DNA of 64,000 nt. It comes from Polaromonas sp. GTDB lineage: Bacteria; Pseudomonadota; Gammaproteobacteria; Burkholderiales; Burkholderiaceae_C. The stretch is taken from assembly GCA_013298945.1 (NCBI GenBank), contig JAAFJR010000002.1, positions 62,001-126,000 on the forward strand. Reading direction: 5' to 3'. The notes under the pieces are model-generated. The model ran no database searches, was not told the DNA's origin, and saw nothing but the letters and a program-made list of their open reading frames with translations. Below, one piece after another: positions 1-7,582 of this stretch. The number at the start of each line of letters is the position of its first letter. Within the stretch, counting starts at the first letter, position 1. The position numbers and the translations under genes were made by a program.

Positions 1-1
1 C

Positions 2-565
2 AGCTTGCGCCGTGTCGTTTTACTCAAAGCGCTGCGACCAGACGTGAAGATTGTCCCTTTGCGTGGCAATTTAGATACCCGCTTGCGAAAACTCGACGAA
101 GGCCAGTTTGATGCCATTATTTTGGCGGCAGCTGGATTAAAACGCTTGGGTTTGGCGCAGCGCATTCGTGCGGTGTTTGAGACGACAGAGATGCTTCCCG
201 CTGCGGGGCAGGGTGCTTTGGGTATTGAAATCAAGGCAAATAGGGCTGATTTGGCGGCAGCCTTAGCGCCTTTGGCACATTTGCAGACATGGATGGCCGT
301 TTCGGCTGAGCGGGCGGTCAGCCGTGCCATGGGCGGCAGTTGCTCTATGCCCTTGGCAGCGCACGCTGTTTGGGACGGTCAGCAATTGCGGTTGAACGCG
401 GCTTGGGGTGAGCCAGAGGATGAGAAACTATCAGCCTCAAACGACTTGGTCACTGCAAATGCTAGCCTTGCTGCAAACAACATTGAAACCGCCACAGCGA
501 TGGGCGAACAGGTCGCCGCAAAGCTTTTAGCTGGCGGTGCGCGTAAGTACACAAAAGTTGAGTAA
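2..565 (+). CDS. hemC: Hydroxymethylbilane synthase (porphobilinogen deaminase), 3' part
   Basis: The enzyme joins four porphobilinogen molecules into hydroxymethylbilane, the linear tetrapyrrole of haem synthesis. The 5' end lies outside the window, and the frame is open from base 2. The visible part starts in the family segment with S-L-R-R, followed by LRGNLDTRLRKLDEGQFDAI and ILAAAGLKRLGL. The cysteine that carries the dipyrromethane cofactor is in GGSCSMPLAAH, with its codon at 341-343. The gene is followed after 12 bp by hemD, so the two act in sequence in one transcript. The residues and order leave little doubt about identity. Confidence 0.97.
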   Translation, partial: SLRRVVLLKALRPDVKIVPLRGNLDTRLRKLDEGQFDAIILAAAGLKRLGLAQRIRAVFETTEMLPAAGQGALGIEIKANRADLAAALAPLAHLQTWMAVSAERAVSRAMGGSCSMPLAAHAVWDGQQLRLNAAWGEPEDEKLSASNDLVTANASLAANNIETATAMGEQVAAKLLAGGARKYTKVE

Positions 566-577
566 ATAGCCTTCACT

Positions 578-1411
578 ATGAAAATCATCGTGACCCGCCC
601 TCGCCTAGAGGCTGATGTTTGGGTCAAGCAATTGCGAGCTTTGAACTTTGATGCCGTTGCGTTACCGTTGATTCACATTGGCGCACCAGCGGATAACGGC
701 GATGTTGCGAAAGCTTGGGAGAGCTTGGATCAATACAGTGCTGTGATGTTTGTGAGTAGTAATGCAGTTCGCTATTTTTACCCTTCAAATATGCCTTTAG
801 CCGGCGTATTTATTGACTCTACAGCTATTAAAAACATAGTAAATTATGGTGAGTCGAGAGCTATGCCTAGAATGTGGGCGACTGGCCCGGGTACACGTGA
901 AGCTTTGTTGGCGCAGGGTGTGCCTAGCGCTTTGATTGTTTCACCTGCTTCAGATGCGGCGCAGTTTGACTCAGAAACGCTTTGGGATATGGTGAAAAGC
1001 CAAGTCAAACTGACTGACAAAGTGCTGATTGTTCGGGGACGCTCGCAAGGTTTGATGCAAGGTTTGATGAACGGTCGCCCTTGGTTGGCTGATCAGTTGA
1101 CGGCAGCGGATGTGCAGGTGGATACTGTGATCAGCTACGAGCGCAGCGCACCTGTGTTTGACGCGGCAGAATTAGCTTTGGTGCGTCAAGCCAGTACAAA
1201 TCAATCCATATGGCTGCTCAGCAGTTCTGAAGCCGTTGCCAATTTGTGCAAGGTGGCGGGCATAGATTCAGGCTTGAACTGGTCAAATGCCAAAGCCATC
1301 GCCACCCACCCGCGCATTGCACAGGCTGCCAGAGAAGCTGGATTTGGTGTTGTTTACGAGTCACGTCCGCTTCTGGCAGATGTGGTGGCTTCTATAGAAT
1401 CTATGCCATGA
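578..1411 (+). CDS. hemD: Uroporphyrinogen-III synthase
   Basis: This 277-residue protein cyclises hydroxymethylbilane to uroporphyrinogen III, the step after HemC. It opens with IIVTRPRLEADVWVKQL, typical of the family, and has FVSSNAVRYF near residue 58. HemD sequences are weakly conserved, so placement directly after hemC is strong support. Residues 73-88 (LAGVFIDSTAIKNI region) are encoded by a copy of the 47-bp dispersed repeat (794-840), an unusual insertion in a biosynthetic enzyme. The stop overlaps the hemX start (ATGA), which suggests coupled translation. Confidence 0.93.
   Translation: MKIIVTRPRLEADVWVKQLRALNFDAVALPLIHIGAPADNGDVAKAWESLDQYSAVMFVSSNAVRYFYPSNMPLAGVFIDSTAIKNIVNYGESRAMPRMWATGPGTREALLAQGVPSALIVSPASDAAQFDSETLWDMVKSQVKLTDKVLIVRGRSQGLMQGLMNGRPWLADQLTAADVQVDTVISYERSAPVFDAAELALVRQASTNQSIWLLSSSEAVANLCKVAGIDSGLNWSNAKAIATHPRIAQAAREAGFGVVYESRPLLADVVASIESMP
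794..840 (+). repeat. 47-bp dispersed repeat, copy 1 (inside hemD, A orientation)
   Basis: The copy carries AGCCGGCGTATTTATTG and then AGCTATTAAAA, matching the consensus over the whole 47 bp without gaps. It is read in phase 0, where the consensus has a TGA stop at bases 25-27. Here that triplet is TCT, so the frame stays open. Confidence 0.85.
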
Positions 1412-2535
1412 GCGACATTTCAATGCAAGAAAAACCCAGCAGCCCGGAGGTCGTGGCCCCAGCTGTCCCTGCCGCAGTCCCCATGGCTGCCCAAGATGTA
1501 AGCGTTTCGGGTGGATTTTCTAAGTTTTTTACTATATTTATAATAGCAGCTCTGTCAATATCTATGCTGGCTAGCTTCTATCTATGGCGTAAACTGACGA
1601 ATATGCAAGAGCATTTGGCCAGACAAAGCGCCGACGCCACCAATTTAAGCGTTGAAGCGCGCAGTTTGGCTAAAAATGCACAAGATGTGGCGCGGGAGGC
1701 ATCTGCCAGATCGTCGTTGAACGAAACTAAGTTAAGCGAAGTTGCCCTGCAGCGCAGCCAGTTGGACGAATTAATGCAAAGTTTGTCCCGCTCGCGCGAT
1801 GAAAACTTGGTGGTGGATGTGGAGTCTGCCCTGCGATTGGCGCAGCAGCAAGCGCAGTTAACTGGTAGTGTCGAGCCGCTCTTGGCGGCTTTAAAAACAG
1901 CAGACCAAAGGCTGGCCAGAGCGGCGCAACCCCGGTTAAACGGTGTTCGCAGAGCCTTGGCCAGCGATACCGACAAAATCAAAGCGGCAGCGGTGACGGA
2001 TATTCCGAGCTTGCTGGTAAAGCTAGACGAAATCAGCCGTTTGGTAGAAGACTTGCCTGTATTGAACACGGTGACGCCCGTCGTTAAAGTTGAGAAGAAA
2101 AATGCACCCATACCGGCATCAGGTGTTAAACCAGTCGTAAATCAGGCTAACGACTGGCAAAGCAGTGTGCAAAATTTCTTGCAAAGCAATTGGCAAATTG
2201 TACGTTCTGAGCTCGCGAAATTGGTGCGTGTTAGCCGTATTGAAAATCCAGACGCCGTACTGCTATCACCAGAGCAAACCTACTTTTTGCGAGAAAATCT
2301 GAAACTCAAAATCCTCAATGCTCGGCTAGGTTTGTTAGGACGGCAAATTCAGTCTGCCAAATCTGACTTGGCTTCAGTCGCGGACGATGTTCGTAAATAC
2401 AGCGACCCAACCTCCAAGCAAGCACAGACGCTGCAAAGCGCACTGTCGCTGGTACAAACGCAGCTGGGAAATGCATCGATTCCTGCGCTTGACTCATCTT
2501 TGGCCGCATTGACGTTAGCGGCGGCAGGTAAATAA
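1408..2535 (+). CDS. hemX: HemX-type inner membrane protein
   Basis: A 375-residue protein of the HemX family (often labelled uroporphyrin-III C-methyltransferase-like). These proteins lack a methyltransferase fold; their role in tetrapyrrole synthesis is not settled. I start it at the ATG overlapping the hemD stop rather than at an upstream in-frame codon at 1246. A Pro/Ala-rich cytoplasmic stretch (residues 1-35) is followed by one membrane segment at about 40-59 and a long periplasmic part rich in heptad-like Ala/Leu/Gln, likely coiled coil. Much of the membrane segment is encoded by a diverged copy of the 47-bp repeat (1531-1577). hemY follows with a one-base overlap. Confidence 0.9.
   Translation: MSDISMQEKPSSPEVVAPAVPAAVPMAAQDVSVSGGFSKFFTIFIIAALSISMLASFYLWRKLTNMQEHLARQSADATNLSVEARSLAKNAQDVAREASARSSLNETKLSEVALQRSQLDELMQSLSRSRDENLVVDVESALRLAQQQAQLTGSVEPLLAALKTADQRLARAAQPRLNGVRRALASDTDKIKAAAVTDIPSLLVKLDEISRLVEDLPVLNTVTPVVKVEKKNAPIPASGVKPVVNQANDWQSSVQNFLQSNWQIVRSELAKLVRVSRIENPDAVLLSPEQTYFLRENLKLKILNARLGLLGRQIQSAKSDLASVADDVRKYSDPTSKQAQTLQSALSLVQTQLGNASIPALDSSLAALTLAAAGK
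1531..1577 (-). repeat. 47-bp dispersed repeat, copy 2 (inside hemX, B orientation, diverged)
   Basis: The copy reads ACTATATTTATAATAGC followed by GTCAATATCTATGCTGGCTAG. It aligns to the consensus without gaps but with many substitutions. Phase 0 gives TIFIIAALSISMLAS, most of the HemX membrane helix. Confidence 0.6.
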
Positions 2536-3833
2536 TGCGCGCCGCTCTGTGGTTTTTGGCTTTGTTTGGCACAGCCGTTGCTGTTGCCGTTTTTGCAGGT
2601 AACAACGATGCAACAGTTACCTTGTATTGGGCGCCATATCGAGTCGATTTGTCGCTTAATTTTGTGATTCTTACGCTGGTTTTTAGCTTTGCACTTATCT
2701 ATGCTGCTATGCGTACGGCTGCGCTTTTGTTTGCATTGCCCGATCAAGCCAAACGTTGGCGTGCTCTGCAAAAGGAGCGTGCTATCAATGCCGAGCTGTT
2801 CAACGCGCAGTCGCATTTTTTAGCTGGGCGGTATATTCGCTCACGCAAATCGGCTTTGTCAGCATTGAGTTTGGACAAATCGCGCGAGCATTCTCACCCT
2901 AAAGCTACTGATTTGGTGGGGAATGAACCGCAGTTGCGTGCTCTTGCGCACGTCATGGCTGCGCAAAGTGCGCATGCCTTGCAAGACACTGCTGCGCGAG
3001 ATGACCATTTAAAACAAGCCCTAGAACATCAAAATCTACGCGCTTCGTTAGATACAAAAGAAGGTGCGCAGCTCTTGGCTGCAAGCTGGGCTTTGGATGA
3101 TCGTGATGCTCCTGAAGCGCATCGCTGGTTAGCGCAACTGCCTGGTGGCGCAGGCCGTCGTACCGTGGCACTCAGGCTCAAACTCAAAGCGGCTCAGTTG
3201 GCTAATTCAACAGCAGAGGCGCTTGAAACCACCCGTTTGCTAGCCAAGCACCACGCCTTCTCGAAAGATGCTGCGCCAAGTTTGATTAAAAGTTTGGTGC
3301 TAAAGCAGATTGACGATGCCAGAGACGCCTCCCAGTTGCAGGCGACATGGCGCGGTTTAGACGCTAATGACCGCTTGCAAGCTGATGTTGCTATTCATGC
3401 CGCCTTCAAACTCAATGTCTTGCAAGGCCAAGTTCAGCAAGTGACGGATTGGCTGCTGCCTGTTTGGAACGCATTGACCAGTTCTGAAGGCGGATTGAAC
3501 AATATTGACAACGCGCGGTATATCGAATTGATACATACGCTGGAAGCGATATTGGGCGAGCAAACGGAAACTAAAGATACGGCCTGGCTGGCTCGAATTG
3601 AAAAAGCACAATTGGCGAACCCCAGAGATGCGCGTTTACAGTACTTATCAGGCATCGCCTGCAAGTCACACCAACTGTGGGGCAAAGCGCAACAGCAATT
3701 GTCACAAGCTGCGCCGCATTTGAAAGATGCTAATCTAAAACGCCGCGCTTGGTGCGCTTTAGCGGAATTGGCCGAGCAGCGAGGTGATGCTATCGCAGCC
3801 GGCAGCGCATGGAAAAACGCCGCACAGATTTAA
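2535..3833 (+). CDS. hemY: HemY protein (membrane-anchored TPR protein)
   Basis: A 432-residue protein of the proteobacterial HemY family. It is not the Gram-positive protoporphyrinogen oxidase of the same name. Two N-terminal membrane segments (about 3-22 and 40-60) flank the family motif NNDATVTLYWAPYRVDLS. The rest is alpha-helical and TPR-like, ending in ALAELAEQRGDAIAAGSAWK. The start codon overlaps the hemX stop by one base. The family is linked to late haem synthesis, but its molecular function is not known. The 3' end overlaps comEC by 25 bp. Confidence 0.92.
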   Translation: MRAALWFLALFGTAVAVAVFAGNNDATVTLYWAPYRVDLSLNFVILTLVFSFALIYAAMRTAALLFALPDQAKRWRALQKERAINAELFNAQSHFLAGRYIRSRKSALSALSLDKSREHSHPKATDLVGNEPQLRALAHVMAAQSAHALQDTAARDDHLKQALEHQNLRASLDTKEGAQLLAASWALDDRDAPEAHRWLAQLPGGAGRRTVALRLKLKAAQLANSTAEALETTRLLAKHHAFSKDAAPSLIKSLVLKQIDDARDASQLQATWRGLDANDRLQADVAIHAAFKLNVLQGQVQQVTDWLLPVWNALTSSEGGLNNIDNARYIELIHTLEAILGEQTETKDTAWLARIEKAQLANPRDARLQYLSGIACKSHQLWGKAQQQLSQAAPHLKDANLKRRAWCALAELAEQRGDAIAAGSAWKNAAQI

Positions 3834-6424
3834 CACGGCATAAGTTATTTGCAACCCTGTTGGCTTGGGTTGTCGGTACTTGGTTGCAGTTGTTGCAAAC
3901 GCATTTAAATCATACGTATTTTTATGTGACATATATGTCTGTAGCCGCCGTATTTATTGCTTTTATAGCTATAAATAGCGCAGTAAAAATCTCTCAAAAT
4001 TATCGCATTCAAATGCAAACATGGCTGCCAGTTTGTATGCTTTTAGCCAGTGGTTGCGCTGCATTTGGTTTGTCAGGACTGCGTGCAGTTGCTTATGCTT
4101 CACATCAATTGCAGACAGTGTATGAAGGGCGAGATATTGAGGTCATTGGTGTTGTGTCTGCCATGCCTCAACTCAACGACATGGGAACGCGGTTTCAGCT
4201 AGATGTGGAATCCGCGAAATTGTTGAAGAATACACCTTCAAATTCTGAGCAACTACAAAGCAAACAAGTTGTTGTTAAACAAGATGTTCCGCTACCATCC
4301 AAAATTTCACTAAGTTGGTATGGCGGTGTTTTTGGAGTAAATGAAGCGGCTGCTGATATGGGGGTTGAGATGGTTGCATTGCAGCGCAAACCCATGCCTA
4401 TTCTGCCAGGTGAACGCTGGCAAATGACAGTTCGCCTCAAAGCGCCGCATGGCAACCTTAACCCTGGTGGATTTGATTTTGAACTGTGGCTCTGGGAGCA
4501 GGGCATCCAAGCAACGGGTTATGTGCGAACCAGTGCGAGCGATGTTGTTCCCGTGCGAATGACGCAGACCTGGCAGCATCCTGTAGAACAATTGCGCTAC
4601 AAGGTTAGGGATGCAATTTTTGCACGCATGTCCGCTTCAGATTCTTCTCCCAACGTTAACAAGCACTCAAGTGAAGCGGGGATCGTTGCGGCTTTGGTAA
4701 CGGGTGACCAGCAATCAATTGACCGTGCCGATTGGGATATCTTTAGAAACACGGGTGTAGCGCATTTGATGAGCATTTCTGGCTTGCACATCACCATGTT
4801 TGCTTGGGGCGCCGTACTTGTAGTTGGCAGCTTGTATAGATGCTCAACGCGCTTGTGCTTAGCCTATCCAGCGACAAATGCTGCTTTGTTGGGCGGCTTC
4901 ATGCTGGCGACCTGCTACGCAGTATTCAGCGGTTGGGGCGTGCCATCGCAGAGGACGATTTTGATGTTGGCAACAGTAACGATACTAAGGCTCATAGGCA
5001 AACGTTGGCCTTGGCATACGGTATGGATGTTGGCGTGCGTCATTGTGGTCGTGGTTGATCCTTGGGCGTTGCTGCAAGCGGGCTTTTGGTTAAGCTTTGT
5101 GGCAGTGGGCGTGTTGTTTGCTACTGATCTTTCAACCGGTACATCACAACCTACTGGCCACGATCAAAATCATGCCAGCGCTAGTACTACTAATACTAAC
5201 GCATTTTTAAAGCCAAACTTAGTCGCGGCACTAAGGGATAAATTCTGGATGAGTGGTCGTGAGCAGTTGATCATCACTTTGGTACTAGCGCCATTGACGC
5301 TATTGTTGTTTGGTCAAGTGTCTGTGATCGGGCTTGTGGCGAATGCCTTGGCCATCCCGTGGGTAACGCTGGTTGTCACGCCCTTGGCAATGTTGGGCAC
5401 GCTTTTTTCGCCGATATGGGACTTGGCAGGTTTTGCTATTGATGCGCTAAGTCGCTTTCTAGCATTGTTGGCTATATTGCCATTTGCAACTGTGTCCGTG
5501 GCTGTACCACCTGTTTTGATGAGTGTAGTCGCTGTAATTGGTGGTGTACTTTTGGTTCTGCCATGGCCTTGGGCACTGCGCTTGCTTGGGCTTCCTTTGA
5601 TGTTGCCAGTCGTTTTGTGGCAAGCGCCGCGCCCAGCAGAAGGGCAATTTGAAATGATTGCTGCTGATATTGGCCAAGGTAATGCGGTGGTCATACGAAC
5701 AGCACAACACACCTTGGTCTACGACGCAGGGCCGCGTTACTCTGTAGACAGCGATGCTGGTCATCGTGTGTTGGTTCCACTCTTACGGGCGACGGATGAA
5801 AAGCTTGATGCCGTCATGCTCAGCCATCGCGATATTGACCATTCGGGTGGTATTAAATCTGTGCTGTCCATGCATCCAAAAGCAAACTTTATCAGTTCGA
5901 TAGAAAGCACGCATGAGTTGCAATCAATTCGTCGTGCACAGCGTTGTGTAGCTGGGCAAACCTGGCAATGGGATGGTGTTGATTTTGCCGTGCTACATCC
6001 ATCCGCCACAGATTATGATTCGCCACAAAAATCAAATGCTATGAGCTGCGTGTTGCGCATCAGCACGGCACAAACTAGTGTTTTGTTAACTGGCGATATT
6101 GAGTCTACGCACGAAGCTAAGCTGGTTGTAGAAAAGAAAAATCTGAGCAGTACCGTTTTATTAATGCCTCATCACGGCAGCAAAACCTCCTCCAGTGTTG
6201 CATTTTTATATGCAGTTCAACCAGAGATCGCCGTTGTTCAAGCGGGCTACAGAAATCGATTTGGACATCCTGCAGCTAGTGTTTTGGAACGCTACAACGA
6301 GCGTCATGTCAAGGTGATAGATACAGCGCATTGCGGTGCGCTACAGTGGTCAAGCTCTGCACCGAAAGAGACGCGTTGCCAGCGTGAAGTTGGCAAACGA
6401 TATTGGCACCACCAAGTGCCATGA
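3809..6424 (+). CDS. comEC: ComEC/Rec2 DNA-uptake channel protein
   Basis: An 871-residue inner membrane protein that passes single-stranded DNA into the cytoplasm during natural transformation. An N-terminal membrane and OB-like part (about 10-210) is followed by the multi-helix Competence domain with HLMSISGLHITMF near residue 318. A C-terminal metallo-beta-lactamase-like domain (about 620-870) carries SHRDIDHSGG near 671, LLTGDIE and MPHHGSKTSSS near 787. All three parts are present, so the gene looks intact. The start lies 25 bp inside hemY; a later start is possible. The second hydrophobic stretch (residues 44-58) is encoded by a 47-bp repeat copy. Confidence 0.94.
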   Translation: MEKRRTDLTRHKLFATLLAWVVGTWLQLLQTHLNHTYFYVTYMSVAAVFIAFIAINSAVKISQNYRIQMQTWLPVCMLLASGCAAFGLSGLRAVAYASHQLQTVYEGRDIEVIGVVSAMPQLNDMGTRFQLDVESAKLLKNTPSNSEQLQSKQVVVKQDVPLPSKISLSWYGGVFGVNEAAADMGVEMVALQRKPMPILPGERWQMTVRLKAPHGNLNPGGFDFELWLWEQGIQATGYVRTSASDVVPVRMTQTWQHPVEQLRYKVRDAIFARMSASDSSPNVNKHSSEAGIVAALVTGDQQSIDRADWDIFRNTGVAHLMSISGLHITMFAWGAVLVVGSLYRCSTRLCLAYPATNAALLGGFMLATCYAVFSGWGVPSQRTILMLATVTILRLIGKRWPWHTVWMLACVIVVVVDPWALLQAGFWLSFVAVGVLFATDLSTGTSQPTGHDQNHASASTTNTNAFLKPNLVAALRDKFWMSGREQLIITLVLAPLTLLLFGQVSVIGLVANALAIPWVTLVVTPLAMLGTLFSPIWDLAGFAIDALSRFLALLAILPFATVSVAVPPVLMSVVAVIGGVLLVLPWPWALRLLGLPLMLPVVLWQAPRPAEGQFEMIAADIGQGNAVVIRTAQHTLVYDAGPRYSVDSDAGHRVLVPLLRATDEKLDAVMLSHRDIDHSGGIKSVLSMHPKANFISSIESTHELQSIRRAQRCVAGQTWQWDGVDFAVLHPSATDYDSPQKSNAMSCVLRISTAQTSVLLTGDIESTHEAKLVVEKKNLSSTVLLMPHHGSKTSSSVAFLYAVQPEIAVVQAGYRNRFGHPAASVLERYNERHVKVIDTAHCGALQWSSSAPKETRCQREVGKRYWHHQVP
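3938..3984 (+). repeat. 47-bp dispersed repeat, copy 3 (inside comEC, A orientation)
   Basis: The copy reads GTAGCCGCCGTATTTATTGC, then ATAGCTATAAATAGCGCAGT. It is in phase 0, the same phase as in hemD and murJ. The consensus TGA triplet is TTT here. It encodes VAAVFIAFIAINSA, part of a membrane helix. Confidence 0.85.
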
Positions 6425-6441
6425 ATTGCGTTTGGCCTGCT

Positions 6442-7530
6442 TTATTTACCCATTTGCAGAGCTACTTCGCGCCCCAAATCTATCACAGACATCGCGTAAT
6501 AGCTGCTCCAGTTGTAGCGGGTAATAGTGTAAAAATTTTCAGTCCCAGCCACATAGCTCGGTGCATTGCCAGCAATGCTGGTGTCACCATTTTGCAGCTC
6601 TATCAAGGCCAGTGGGCCCATATGCGCAGCACCAGCAGCATTCAAATTCGCCCCTTTGGCCATGAAGCTGCTAACGCTGAACGTGGGCAAAATGTCGGGT
6701 GCCATCAAAGCATCCATGTCTAATTTTGCTGTGTCAAAAGTAACGGGGTAATGCGTTGGCATGCCTGGCTGCCATTTAAAGGCTTTGAAGTAATTAGCCA
6801 CCGAGCCGATCACATCGGCAGGGCTGGTGAATAAATCGACTTTGCCATCTTCGTCAAAATCAATCGCATACTTTACCCAACTGCTGGGCATGAATTGCGG
6901 CAAACCCATAGCTCCCGCGTAACTGCCACGTGGCGATGTAGGGTCAACACCAGAGCGTGAGGTGAGTGATAAAAAATGTTCCAATTCGCCTTTGAAAAAT
7001 GCTTGTCGTTCAGCCGCGCGAGGATGCGATGTGGGGAAATCAAAAGTCAAAGTCGTCAGCGCATCAATCACCCGATAACTACCTGTATCACGCCCATAAA
7101 TGGTTTCAACCCCAATGATGCCGACGATGATTTCCGCTGGCACGCCATATTCTTTCTCCGCTTTCTCCAAAGCCGCCGCGTTGTCCTGCCAAAATTTAAC
7201 CCCCGCTTTGATGCGAACAGGGTCTATAAACCGGCTGCGATACACCCGCCAGTTTTTGGCAACACCTCTAGGGGCAGGCTGCATCAACCGCGAGATTTGG
7301 CCGATGTTTCTCGCTTGCCCAATCGCGTTACGCACCCACTCTTTGTCTAAATTGCGCCGCTCAGCAATGTCGTTAGCCATTAGCATGGCCTCGGCACGTG
7401 TGGCATAGAGTTCGTACTGTATTGAAGGCTTTATGCTGACCTGTTTTTTTGTTGTATTTTGAGCTGTAGCCGGCATATTCATTGCCTGAATAGCTATAAA
7501 TAAAATAGCAAAAATTAATCTTTGTTGCAT
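6442..7530 (-). CDS. mltB: Lytic murein transglycosylase B
   Basis: A 362-residue periplasmic enzyme that cleaves the MurNAc-GlcNAc bond of peptidoglycan to give 1,6-anhydro ends. The catalytic glutamate is Glu142 in IGVETIYGRDTG, and AMGLPQFMPSSW follows as in the family. The N-terminus (1-23, cleavage likely after PATA) is a signal peptide without a lipobox, so a soluble form is likely. Residues 8-22 of this signal peptide are encoded by a copy of the 47-bp repeat, so the export signal seems to derive from a mobile or repeated sequence. The gene converges with comEC; the stops are 17 bp apart. Confidence 0.93.
   Translation of the reverse strand: MQQRLIFAILFIAIQAMNMPATAQNTTKKQVSIKPSIQYELYATRAEAMLMANDIAERRNLDKEWVRNAIGQARNIGQISRLMQPAPRGVAKNWRVYRSRFIDPVRIKAGVKFWQDNAAALEKAEKEYGVPAEIIVGIIGVETIYGRDTGSYRVIDALTTLTFDFPTSHPRAAERQAFFKGELEHFLSLTSRSGVDPTSPRGSYAGAMGLPQFMPSSWVKYAIDFDEDGKVDLFTSPADVIGSVANYFKAFKWQPGMPTHYPVTFDTAKLDMDALMAPDILPTFSVSSFMAKGANLNAAGAAHMGPLALIELQNGDTSIAGNAPSYVAGTENFYTITRYNWSSYYAMSVIDLGREVALQMGK
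7463..7509 (+). repeat. 47-bp dispersed repeat, copy 4 (inside mltB, A orientation)
   Basis: The copy reads GCTGTAGCCGGCATATTC, then AATAGCTATAAATAAAATAGC, ungapped against the consensus. Relative to mltB it is in B orientation, phase 0, giving AILFIAIQAMNMPATA. This is the hydrophobic core and cleavage region of the signal peptide. Confidence 0.9.
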
Positions 7531-7582
7531 TTTAAAAAGGTTTTAATTTTTGATAATTTAAATGGATTGTCGGTTTTGACTA

